Assembly: GCA_030747125.1 (NCBI GenBank)
Contig: JASLLI010000003.1
Span: 1 to 41,668, forward strand
DNA length: 41,668 nucleotides
Origin: Fidelibacterota bacterium
Lineage (GTDB): Bacteria; Fidelibacterota; Marinisomatia; SCGC-AAA003-L08; D37C17
Reading direction: 5' to 3'
In this document: piece by piece, positions 9,170 through 18,600 of the stretch
Layout of the letters: every line of letters begins with the position of its first letter
Position numbering within the stretch: position 1 is the first letter of the stretch
Position numbers and translations under genes: made by a program
Notes under the pieces: model-generated
The model's database searches: none
Seen by the model: the letters and a program-made list of their open reading frames with translations, nothing else
Told to the model about the DNA's origin: nothing

Positions 9170-10768
9170 TTACTCAAAATTACCATACACAAACTTACCT
9201 CCAACGACTGTCCCCAATATTTCTGTACTTAAAATATCGGAAGGGCTGCAATTAGTAATATCTTGGGAAAGAATGGTTAAATCTGCATCAAAACCTGGAC
9301 GAATTTTCCCCCGTCTATGTTCAGCAAACTCTCCATAGGCAGCCCATGTGGTAAACATTTTAAGTGCATCAATTCTGGTGACGATTTCCTGCATTTGCCA
9401 GCCTTTTTCAGGTTTTCCCTTATGATTCTGCCGCGTTACAGCAGCATAATATTCAAAGAGGGGTTTTCCTTCTTCAATGGGGCAATCCGATCCACCGGGG
9501 ATTTTGCAGCCTGCATCAATTAATGACTGCCAACGTGAAATACGATTCAGCCGATTTTCTCCGAGACGGTCATGCAGCCAGGGCATATCACTGGTACAAT
9601 GAGTGGGCTGCATGGATGGGACAATACCATTTTTGGCAAAGCGGGGGATATCTTCATCGCAAACCATCTGAGCATGTTCAATTCTCCAGCGATGATTTTT
9701 AACTCCGTTTGCTGCTTCTGCATAGACATCCAGCACCATTCTGTTGCCACGGTCGCCAATGGCGTGGGTGCAGAGCTGGAAGCCTGCATCCCTGCAGCGA
9801 TTTGCCAGGTCACGGAACTTTTCATAAGATATTAATATCAGTCCGCAAGTATTTGGGTGATCAGAATAGGGTTCTAACAGCGCTGCACCGCGGCTGCCTA
9901 ATGCTCCGTCAATAAAGGCTTTAACAGAACGAATAGTATAATTTCCAATTTGTAGATTTCCACTCTCAATAAACTGATCCAACAATTTTTTATGACTGCT
10001 CCCAAGCATTCCATAAACACGGATAGGAAGTTCATCTTTCTCTGCCAGTTTTCTAAGAACTTTCACTACAGTCGGGTCTTGCCAGGCATCATGAATATTG
10101 GTTATGCCTCTGGGAATAATAATATCCAGAGCAAGCTTTATCCACTTTTCCACAAGAGATTCATTTGGCTTGGGAACGATGAATTGAACAGGATCCATAG
10201 CATTATCAATGAGGATACAATCATTAATAATATCACCACCGTCCGGAGGATCAGCAGCTACATCCAAACCAGATAATTGCATGGCTTTCTGATTTACCCA
10301 GCAGGAATGACCATCAATTCTGGTAAGCATTACAGGCTGCGAAATCGCTAATCCATTGAGGACCTCTTCTTTGGGAAAAGTTGGCGTATCCCATTTATTA
10401 TGATCCCAACCGAATCCAAAAATCCATTCATCGCTATTTAATTCTTTGCTTTTTTCCAGTACTTTTTCAGCAATTTCTGTAGAAGAGTGACAGTCACGCA
10501 GTTGCAAAGTGTCAATTTGTTTACCCAGATTGGTGAGGTGAAAATGAGCATCCGTAAAACCGGGAATTACCACAGCACCTTTAAGATCAATGGAATTGCA
10601 ATTATGATCAATGGCGTTGATACCGCTGATTTTACCATTAACAATGGATATGGCATCAGCACCGGGGCAGGAATCATCCATCGTAATGAACTGTCCATTA
10701 ATTAAATTCATCTTTTTAAGCATGTGAAAATTTAGGGGCAATAAACGGGATTCTTCTAATGTATCCAT
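9170..10768 (-). CDS. Amidohydrolase family protein (YtcJ-like, Amidohydro_3)
   Basis: 'VVIPGFTDAHFHL', 'DGALGSRGAALLEPYSD', 'HAIGDRGN', 'WRIEHAQMV', 'PGGSDCPIE', 'IRPGFDADLTIL'. Confidence 0.92.
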   Translation of the reverse strand: MDTLEESRLLPLNFHMLKKMNLINGQFITMDDSCPGADAISIVNGKISGINAIDHNCNSIDLKGAVVIPGFTDAHFHLTNLGKQIDTLQLRDCHSSTEIAEKVLEKSKELNSDEWIFGFGWDHNKWDTPTFPKEEVLNGLAISQPVMLTRIDGHSCWVNQKAMQLSGLDVAADPPDGGDIINDCILIDNAMDPVQFIVPKPNESLVEKWIKLALDIIIPRGITNIHDAWQDPTVVKVLRKLAEKDELPIRVYGMLGSSHKKLLDQFIESGNLQIGNYTIRSVKAFIDGALGSRGAALLEPYSDHPNTCGLILISYEKFRDLANRCRDAGFQLCTHAIGDRGNRMVLDVYAEAANGVKNHRWRIEHAQMVCDEDIPRFAKNGIVPSMQPTHCTSDMPWLHDRLGENRLNRISRWQSLIDAGCKIPGGSDCPIEEGKPLFEYYAAVTRQNHKGKPEKGWQMQEIVTRIDALKMFTTWAAYGEFAEHRRGKIRPGFDADLTILSQDITNCSPSDILSTEILGTVVGGKFVYGNFE

Positions 10769-10884
10769 TCATTTATTTAATTAACTGTTGATAGGTATGT
10801 TTTAGCAGTGGATAAATTCAAAATTAGTGTATGAAAAAAGAAGCGTTATTACCAAAAGAAATTAACTAAAGCAGAAACAGCGGT

Positions 10885-11544
10885 CTATTCTGCCCCTAAA
10901 GCAACCTTTATCCCAAACCCAACGAGAATAACTCCCATGATTTTTTCAAGTGGTTTCTGTGCTTTAATAAATTGGCTTTTTATTATATGGTGGTTAAAAA
11001 AAATTGCCACTAAAGTGAACCAAATCAAACAAAAAAGCGATGCGATAGCACCGTATAAAAATTGAATGTAAATTGGAGTTGTAGTACTCACCAGTTGTGC
11101 AAACACACTCACATAAAATACAGTTGCTTTTGGATTTAATGCATTTGTAATAAATCCTGTTTTAAAGGAGTTTATATCATTCATAAAAATATTATTACCA
11201 CTTTCTGTTTCCACAGATTTTTCAGATGTATTTCGAATATTAGTAATTCCAAGATAAACGAGATAGGCAGCACCGAGAAATTTTATTATGGAAAACAGGA
11301 TGAGAGATTTTGATATGATGACTCCAATGCCTGCTAAAGTATAAAATACATGTATCCAGTTGGCAATTGAGATTCCCAGTGCTGTCAATATTCCTGACCT
11401 TCGGGAGAAAGCCAAACTGTTTCTAGTGACTACAGCAAAATCAGGACCGGGAGAAATAACTGCAAGAATTGTAATCATAGTTACTGTAAGGAGTTCTGAA
11501 CCATATTCTGTAATTGTAACATCCACTATAAAAATTCCCTCCAT
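10885..11544 (-). CDS. LysE/RhtB family amino acid exporter
   Basis: 'AVISPGPDFAVVTRNSLAFSRRSGILTALGISIANWIHV', 'NALNPKATVFYVSVF', multiple TM helices. Confidence 0.92.
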   Translation of the reverse strand: MEGIFIVDVTITEYGSELLTVTMITILAVISPGPDFAVVTRNSLAFSRRSGILTALGISIANWIHVFYTLAGIGVIISKSLILFSIIKFLGAAYLVYLGITNIRNTSEKSVETESGNNIFMNDINSFKTGFITNALNPKATVFYVSVFAQLVSTTTPIYIQFLYGAIASLFCLIWFTLVAIFFNHHIIKSQFIKAQKPLEKIMGVILVGFGIKVALGAE

Positions 11545-11570
11545 TGCTTAGAAAATAGCAATTCCAATAA

Positions 11571-11600
11571 AAAAGCCCCGTCAATGTTGACAGGGCTTTT
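11571..11600 (-). terminator. Rho-independent terminator of the dockerin-protein gene
   Basis: aaaagccccgtcaa-tg-ttgacagggctttt near-perfect inverted repeat (one G/T-type mismatch) followed on the minus strand by a T-tract; 23 nt past the stop codon at 11623. Confidence 0.88.
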
Positions 11601-11622
11601 ATGCGTTGAATTTGTAGCCGGG

Positions 11623-13224
11623 TTAATTTCCTAAAACAATATTCACCAAAAGTACAACATCAAGAACATTAAGTGTTCCGTCGCCATTTATATCATTGCA
11701 TCCCTCAGCATCCGCAGCAGCTAAAACCATATTCACTAAAAGTACTACATCCAGCACATTAGCTAATCCGTCACCATTAAGGTCTCCGGCAGGTTCACAG
11801 GAATTACCACCACCGCCTACAGATATAGGCAGGGTAATCTGCGGATCAGGATAGGATTCAATATCATCATCAGCAAACCAAAATTTGGCGTCGTAATCAC
11901 CGTCTGCAACATCCTCCGATGTGAAGGATGCAGAATAAGTAACACCATCCTCATAGGTATGACCGTCGGGAATCATCTCCATTTCATGGAAGCAGTTTCC
12001 TCCATTAGGGTAGCAGATTTGTGCTGATCTGACCCAAGGCAGATTTCCATCTCCATCTGAATACTGAACGGAGAGAGTATTTGCTTCTGCATCAAAGGAA
12101 GGCTCACTAAGAGCCAGAGCGATATTACCATTTTGCGAAGTAGTAGTGCAAATCATCAATCCGGGATTGGTTTGATCTAATAAATTTACTTCAACATCTG
12201 TACCGCTGAGACCAGCTTCAACTGTTACGCCCAGTACAATAAATCCATTATAAGAATTTGGCCAGGTTCCCCATTGGCTGTCATTGGAGATATAACTCAT
12301 AAGAGTGGTGGCCTGCATATTATTGCCTGCGGTGGAGTAGGATATATTGGTAGAGAGATAGTCGAATCCATCCAGTTCACCGGTAGTTAAATCTCCGGTA
12401 AGTTTCAGAACACCAGGGGTGAGTTGTCCAAATCCACCATCACCATAGCCAATGGCATAGGCCACCGCTTCCGTAGATTCGGGATTTACAATTCCAACAC
12501 CATAGAGATACCATGGTCCGAAAAGACCACCCTCATCACAGCAGGAACCACTGAGAGTAAGGCTTACATAGAACCGTTCCACATCTGTATAAGAGTTACC
12601 TTCTGCATCTGTAGCAGGACTGCCCTTATAAGTTCCTCTTACAGCAGTAATATCATAACTGGAAGAGGCATCACCGGAGGGTTCATCAACCATATGTGCA
12701 TAGAGATTACTGCTTGGGGGCCAATTTCCATTTTCGTTATGAGGAGTTCCGGATACAATGATAGTTCCATAGGATTCTCCTAAAGCCTCTGAGTTCACCA
12801 ATCCGGATAAATAGGAATGAGCAGAACTTCCGTCGTTCGTACTTATGGTTCCACCCCAAGTGGTTTCATAGCCCGTTGTCCCTATAAGGTAAGCCGGTGC
12901 AGACTGCCACGATGATTGACCATCTGTGGAAACATACACTGTTGCAGATTCCGTCCCTGCCTGTAGTTCTGCAGAAACATCTGCATTTACGATAAATTCG
13001 GATCGAGGTGCCGTGGTGGCAAAATTAGAGAGAGGGAGTTCGCGGGTCTGATCTGCAAGAAATGCCCGTTTTGCTTTCATGGATTCGGAAAAGATCTTCT
13101 GGAGCATTTCATGTAATGCTTTCTGTCCCAATTCCGCTTTCTGCTCTGGGGTATAGGTATCTGCAAAAATGAGGGAAGCAGACAGTAAAATTCCCAGTGT
13201 AGCCGTAGTTTTGTATCGTTTCAT
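11623..13224 (-). CDS. Secreted protein with C-terminal dockerin type I repeats
   Basis: Signal peptide 'MKRYKTTATLGILLSASLIFA'; C-term 'GDLNGDGLANVLDVVLLVN...DINGDGTLNVLDVVLLVNIVLGN', two Ca-binding loops D-x-N-x-D-G-x-x-N-x-x-D. Confidence 0.88.
   Translation of the reverse strand: MKRYKTTATLGILLSASLIFADTYTPEQKAELGQKALHEMLQKIFSESMKAKRAFLADQTRELPLSNFATTAPRSEFIVNADVSAELQAGTESATVYVSTDGQSSWQSAPAYLIGTTGYETTWGGTISTNDGSSAHSYLSGLVNSEALGESYGTIIVSGTPHNENGNWPPSSNLYAHMVDEPSGDASSSYDITAVRGTYKGSPATDAEGNSYTDVERFYVSLTLSGSCCDEGGLFGPWYLYGVGIVNPESTEAVAYAIGYGDGGFGQLTPGVLKLTGDLTTGELDGFDYLSTNISYSTAGNNMQATTLMSYISNDSQWGTWPNSYNGFIVLGVTVEAGLSGTDVEVNLLDQTNPGLMICTTTSQNGNIALALSEPSFDAEANTLSVQYSDGDGNLPWVRSAQICYPNGGNCFHEMEMIPDGHTYEDGVTYSASFTSEDVADGDYDAKFWFADDDIESYPDPQITLPISVGGGGNSCEPAGDLNGDGLANVLDVVLLVNMVLAAADAEGCNDINGDGTLNVLDVVLLVNIVLGN
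11626..11787 (-). other. Dockerin type I repeat pair
   Basis: Two DxNxDGxxNxxD loops each followed by the helix VVLLVNxVL. Confidence 0.85.
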
Positions 13225-13383
13225 TTAGATTTTCCTCCAATATTGAGAAAAGAAGTTAAAAAACATATCCGTTATAATCCTCGGAGTAAATCACATCTGT
13301 AATATTTTGTTACAATTACTTTAAGACCTGTTTTCTAATTTTTCCAATCTCTTTGTTAATCCATGTAAATTACAGGATATTTT

Positions 13384-15555
13384 ATGGCAATGAAAAGACC
13401 CTTTCTCCTTTTTTGTATGCTGCAGTTATTCCTGAAAGCTGACTGTCCGGATGGTTTTCTGGAGTTTGATGATGTCTGCTATTTCAAAGCACATTATGAT
13501 GTACTACAGGACTTTGTAGATGAAAACGAATCCCTTCGGGACAAAAAACCGGAAGAGATAGGATTTCAGGAATGGAAAGACGGCAGGTTACTTTCTCTGT
13601 ATTTAAGCCATCATGAACTAAGCACTATCCCTGGCAGTATCGGACTTCTTAAAAACCTTATCCATCTTGACATAAGCAGGAATAATATGATCAGCCTTCC
13701 GGAAGGAATATGTGATATTTATCCCTACCACACACAAGTGGAGTTATCCCAAAATAAGATTTGTCCGCCCTACCCTTATTGTTTTGAATATATCGGAGAT
13801 CAAGATGTATCCCGATGTGAAGAATTTTCCTGTCCGAAAAACTATACTGAAATTGAGGGAGAATGCTATGTATCTGACCATATCCAATCATTACAGGAAA
13901 TCATTAATAGTAACCCCTCACTGAGAGAAAAACAACCATTGCAATTGGGAAAAGATATTGGAAACCTGGAATGGATGGATGGCAGACTCACTCACCTGAA
14001 TCTGGTAAGTCATGAACTCATTTCGCTTCCTGATGCAGTATGTAATATTTTACCTGAACTGGAATTTGTAGATTTTTCCTATAATCAAATATGTCCGCCT
14101 TATCCATTCTGTATTGAATATTTAAGCAGACAGAATCAATCTGAGTGTTTGGCTTTAGAAAAAACAGAAGCCTTTGAACTGGATAGCAGCCTTACCAGTT
14201 GGGAACTCTCACCTCCTGTTCAATTTAGAGCAGATTTGGACGGTGAAGGTATGGAATCTGATTTGGAGGTACTGCAAAGTATAATTGATAATAACCCTGC
14301 ATTAATTGGAACGGAACCTTTAAATCTGGGCAAACAACGCTGGAAAAATATGCGCCTCTTTTCCCTGGATTTATCCCAACTTGACATTACCTATCTTCCT
14401 GCAGAAATTTGTAGACTCCTGCCGCAGCTGAAATCCATTGCCCTCAGTGGAAATGCAATTTGCCCTCCCTATCCCACCTGTTTTGATTATGTAGGAAATC
14501 AGAAGCAAGATGTTTGTGGCAGGATTGATTGTCCAACCGGATACACAAAAATTGCAGAAGAGTGTTATTTTACCCGGCAGTTAGAGGTAATTGAGAAATT
14601 GAAAACCTTGAATCCGGCGCTTCACTCAAAGGAAACCTTGGAAGTAGGAACGCAGAAATGGCAGAACGGTAAACTGGAGAAACTTATTTTAAGCAGCTTA
14701 AAGATTGATATACTGCCCGATAGTTTCTGTTTACTTTCAGATGTCCAAACGGTGGAAATATCTAATAATAAAATTTGCCCTCCCTATCCCCAATGTTTGA
14801 GGGAACATCATGTCGGTTATCAGGAAATTGACCATTGTCTGGGAACTATCACCTGTCCACCGAATCATGTTACGTTTGATAATCATTGTTACTTTTATAA
14901 TGACTTGCAGGTACTCATTGATATTTCCCGGGCAAACGAACACCTTTCTTCTTTTCATCCTCTATTGTTGGGTCATCAGGTTTGGAAAAATAATCGCTTG
15001 CAGATGCTTTATTTGAATCATTTGGAAATTTCCTACCTGCCTGCATCCATTTCAAAATTAGATAATTTGCAATACCTGTATCTGAATGATAATCAATTGG
15101 AAACCCTTCCTGAAAGCCTGTGTGAAATATATCCAACCTTAAAGGGGATAGAACTTGGGAATAATAAACTCTGCCCACCCTATCTTGAATGTTTTCAATT
15201 CATAGGCAGTCAAAACACCCAAAATTGTGAGCATCAGTTCTGCCCTTACGGTTACACGGAAATCAACGAGAAATGTTATTGGGAAAATGATATTTTAGTA
15301 TTGAAGGACTTTATTGAAAAAAATAACAGTCTCAACGGCAGATTGCCCCTTGAAATTGGTGTGCAGAAGTGGCAGAATATGCGTTTGGATTTTCTATATT
15401 TAGGCGTGAATAATTTAACGGATATCCCTGAAAGTATCTGTAATATTTATGAGAATATGTCGGAAATTAATATTTCAGGCAATAAGATATGTCCGCCTTA
15501 CCCAGCCTGTGTGGAAGAGTATATGGGCGAACAGGATACTTCCGGCTGCCCCTAA
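13384..15555 (+). CDS. Secreted leucine-rich-repeat protein with six tandem cysteine-bracketed modules
   Basis: Probable short signal peptide 'MAMKRPFLLFCMLQLFLKAD'; six copies of [CPxGYxxIxxxCY]-[xVLxxxIxxNxxLxxxxPLxxGxQxWxNxRLxxLxLsxxxIxxLPxSIC...IxLSxNKICPPYPxC...GxQ...C]. Confidence 0.88.
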   Translation: MAMKRPFLLFCMLQLFLKADCPDGFLEFDDVCYFKAHYDVLQDFVDENESLRDKKPEEIGFQEWKDGRLLSLYLSHHELSTIPGSIGLLKNLIHLDISRNNMISLPEGICDIYPYHTQVELSQNKICPPYPYCFEYIGDQDVSRCEEFSCPKNYTEIEGECYVSDHIQSLQEIINSNPSLREKQPLQLGKDIGNLEWMDGRLTHLNLVSHELISLPDAVCNILPELEFVDFSYNQICPPYPFCIEYLSRQNQSECLALEKTEAFELDSSLTSWELSPPVQFRADLDGEGMESDLEVLQSIIDNNPALIGTEPLNLGKQRWKNMRLFSLDLSQLDITYLPAEICRLLPQLKSIALSGNAICPPYPTCFDYVGNQKQDVCGRIDCPTGYTKIAEECYFTRQLEVIEKLKTLNPALHSKETLEVGTQKWQNGKLEKLILSSLKIDILPDSFCLLSDVQTVEISNNKICPPYPQCLREHHVGYQEIDHCLGTITCPPNHVTFDNHCYFYNDLQVLIDISRANEHLSSFHPLLLGHQVWKNNRLQMLYLNHLEISYLPASISKLDNLQYLYLNDNQLETLPESLCEIYPTLKGIELGNNKLCPPYLECFQFIGSQNTQNCEHQFCPYGYTEINEKCYWENDILVLKDFIEKNNSLNGRLPLEIGVQKWQNMRLDFLYLGVNNLTDIPESICNIYENMSEINISGNKICPPYPACVEEYMGEQDTSGCP
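13444..15552 (+). repeat. Six protein-level tandem modules (starts at about 13444, 13831, 14254, 14530, 14854, 15241)
   Basis: Repeated 'NKICPPYPxC' (variants NQICPPYPFC, NAICPPYPTC, NKLCPPYLEC) and the CP...CY header visible in translation. Confidence 0.85.
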
Positions 15556-18245
15556 TTCAGTTCTGCCTGTGCTGCAGCTAATCGTGCAATGGGAACACGG
15601 AAAGGAGAACAACTCACATAATCCAGACCTGCATGTTTGAAAAATTGAATGGATGCAGGATCACCGCCATGTTCCCCGCAAATCCCAATTTTCAACTCAG
15701 GATTCGCTGATCGTCCTTTCTCCACCCCAAGCTTTACCAACCTGCCAACTCCTTCAACATCTATGGATTGGAAAGGATCGCTCGCCAATATATTCCCCTG
15801 TAGATAATGAGGCAGAAAACTGCCAATATCATCTCTTGAAAAACCATAAGTGGTTTGGGTAAGATCATTGGTTCCGAAGGAGAAAAACTGCGCTGCCTTT
15901 CCTATGTGGTCTGCAGTCATACAGGCGCGAGGTAATTCTATCATGGTTCCCACCAGATAAGGGATTTCAATATGTGTACTTTTCTGTACTTTTTTGGCTA
16001 TGGCATCAACAATGGATTTTTGATGCGTAAATTCCGATACTGTGCCCACTAGGGGAATCATAATTTCAGGATGAGGCTTAACCCCTTCCTGAATCAGTGT
16101 GGCTGCTGCATTGAAAATAGCTTCAGCCTGCATCTCAGTAATTTCAGGAAAAGATATTCCTAACCGGCAGCCTCTGTGCCCTAACATGGGGTTCGATTCA
16201 TGTAAATTTTCTATTCGACTCTTTAATGCATCCAGTGTAATATTCAACGATTCAGCCAGTTCTTTAATTTGCTCTTCATCTTGGGGCAAAAACTCATGCA
16301 ATGGCGGATCCAGAAGTCGAATAGTCACAGGATGAGGAGACATGGCTTTCAAAATTCCATAGAAATCATTCTGCTGATGAGGGAGCAGCTTTATAACCGC
16401 CTGCCTGCGTTCCTTCTCATTATGTGCCACAATCATTTCCCGCATTGCCATAATTCTGTCTGGTTCGAAAAACATATGTTCGGTACGGCAAAGACCTATC
16501 CCTTCAGCTCCGAAGTCCCTCGCTTGTTGTGCATCCTGGGGACTGTCTGCATTAGTACGAATACCTAATTTCCTCTTCCCATCTGCCATCACCATTAATT
16601 GTTGAAACCAATTATTTGTATTTAAGTCAACAGCCTTTAAAGGAATTTGCCCGGAATAAATATTTCCGTTGCTGCCGTTTAGGGTGAGCCAATCACCCTC
16701 CTTTAATGTGGTGCCATTTACAGAAAGAGATTTATCTGAGACTGAAATATTCAACTCAGAGCAGCCAACAATGCAGCATTTTCCCCATCCCCGTGCAACC
16801 AGGGCAGCATGAGAAGTCATTCCCCCTCGTGCAGTGAGAATGGCTGCAGAGGCAAACATACCATGTACATCCTCAGGCGAGGTTTCATTACGAACCAGAA
16901 TCACTGTACGCCCTTCCTTGTACCAAGATTCAGCCTCATCAGCAGAAAAGACAATTTGACCAAAAGCACCTCCGGGCCCTGCAGGAAGACCTTTAGTTAA
17001 TACAGGAGTCTGCTTTTCTATTTCAACATCCAGCGCAGGGTGCATAATTTCATCTAACTGATCAGGGCTTACGCGTAAAAGTGCTGTTTCTTCATCAATG
17101 AGATGATTTTCCACCATTTCTACCGCCATACGAACTGCCGCAGGACCGTTGCGTTTTCCTGTTCGTGTTTGCAGCATCCACAATCTGCCATGTTGAATGG
17201 TGAACTCAATATCCTGCATATCTTTATAATGGTTTTCCAGCCTGGTTCTAATTTGTAATAATTCTTTATAAATTTCAGGCATTGTCCCATCAAGGGTGGA
17301 AAGCGTTGATGCTTCATCACTTCGGCTGTTTTCATTCAGGGGATTTGGTGTTCGCAGCCCTGCAACCACATCTTCTCCCTGAGCATTGGGAAGCCATTCA
17401 CCATAAAAGGCGTTTTCACCATTGGCAGGATTCCGCGTAAAGGCAACGCCTGTTGCACAATTTGCTCCCATATTACCAAACACCATTGCCTGAACATTTA
17501 CCGCAGTTCCCCAATCATGGGGAATTTTTTCAATATTACGATAATGGACTGCCCGCTTACCATTCCAGGAGCTAAACACTGCATTAATACTGCCCCAGAG
17601 CTGCTCTCCGGCATCATCCGGGAAAGATTTCCCCAAATTTTCAGCAACTATTTTTTTAAAGTTCTCGCAAAGAATTTTGAGAGCTTTAGCAGACAAGTCT
17701 GTGTCAGCGGTAACATCCTCTTTCTCTTTAACAGAATCAAAATGATTCTCTAATTTTTCCCTGATACCCTTTCCCGGCTCCGGATCTATACCGGCAGCTT
17801 TTTCCATTACCACATCGGCGTACATGGTAATTAACCGGCGGTAGGCATCATACACAAAGCGCTCGTCTCCGGATTTTGCAATCAATCCGGGAATGGTGGC
17901 TGATGTGAGTCCAATATTGAGTACTGTTTCCATCATGCCCGGCATGGATTTGCGGGCACCGGAACGAACCGAAACCAAAAGAGGATTGTCAGCATCACCA
18001 AATTTCTGACCCATAATGGATTCTACAGAATGCAGGGCTGAAACAACTTCTGCATCCAATGAGGGAGAATAGTTGGAAGATTGTAAATATTCGGTACAAA
18101 CTTGGGTGGTTATGGTAAACCCCGGTGGTACAGGAATACCCAAAGTGGTCATTTCAGCCAGGTTTGCTCCTTTGCCGCCTAAGAGGTTTTTGTCCTTTGC
18201 AGAGCCTTCTGCATTGCCTTCACCGAAAAAGTAAACTGATTTCAC
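15552..18245 (-). CDS. ppdK: Pyruvate, phosphate dikinase
   Basis: 'LLGGKGANLAEMTTLGIPVPPGFTITT', 'ARGGMTSHAALVARGWGKCCIVG', 'LRTEHMFF'-type 'GLCRTEHMFF', C-term 'GICGEHGGDPASIQFF'. Confidence 0.97.
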   Translation of the reverse strand: MKSVYFFGEGNAEGSAKDKNLLGGKGANLAEMTTLGIPVPPGFTITTQVCTEYLQSSNYSPSLDAEVVSALHSVESIMGQKFGDADNPLLVSVRSGARKSMPGMMETVLNIGLTSATIPGLIAKSGDERFVYDAYRRLITMYADVVMEKAAGIDPEPGKGIREKLENHFDSVKEKEDVTADTDLSAKALKILCENFKKIVAENLGKSFPDDAGEQLWGSINAVFSSWNGKRAVHYRNIEKIPHDWGTAVNVQAMVFGNMGANCATGVAFTRNPANGENAFYGEWLPNAQGEDVVAGLRTPNPLNENSRSDEASTLSTLDGTMPEIYKELLQIRTRLENHYKDMQDIEFTIQHGRLWMLQTRTGKRNGPAAVRMAVEMVENHLIDEETALLRVSPDQLDEIMHPALDVEIEKQTPVLTKGLPAGPGGAFGQIVFSADEAESWYKEGRTVILVRNETSPEDVHGMFASAAILTARGGMTSHAALVARGWGKCCIVGCSELNISVSDKSLSVNGTTLKEGDWLTLNGSNGNIYSGQIPLKAVDLNTNNWFQQLMVMADGKRKLGIRTNADSPQDAQQARDFGAEGIGLCRTEHMFFEPDRIMAMREMIVAHNEKERRQAVIKLLPHQQNDFYGILKAMSPHPVTIRLLDPPLHEFLPQDEEQIKELAESLNITLDALKSRIENLHESNPMLGHRGCRLGISFPEITEMQAEAIFNAAATLIQEGVKPHPEIMIPLVGTVSEFTHQKSIVDAIAKKVQKSTHIEIPYLVGTMIELPRACMTADHIGKAAQFFSFGTNDLTQTTYGFSRDDIGSFLPHYLQGNILASDPFQSIDVEGVGRLVKLGVEKGRSANPELKIGICGEHGGDPASIQFFKHAGLDYVSCSPFRVPIARLAAAQAELN

Positions 18246-18600
18246 TGGTTTTTCCTTATTTAGTGGGGTAAAATTTGTGGAAAAATTACGGAGCTTGAGA
18301 AGTATAGAGTAAGGAGAAAGGGTAACAGTGGACAGTTAGCGATTGTTGGAAATCAGAACAGGGACAGGGTTAATTAAATTAAAAATTAAAAGTGAAAAAT
18401 TTAACCAATTTTATTTGGAGCTACTTAAAGCTATTACCTAATTCCAATTAAATGTATCTCAACTATCTTGGTTAAGGTATTTTTCTCAGGCTCATTTCCA
18501 ATGGTATTTGTGTATGATAAATACCCTGAATTATTTACCCTGGAAATATATTTTATTTTACAAATAGCTCATTCCAAAAATTCGGTGACCAGTTTCAACA

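Noticed and set aside
11360-11551. Plus-strand ORF opposite the LysE-family exporter
   Set aside because: Antisense to a well-supported gene; no domain signal.
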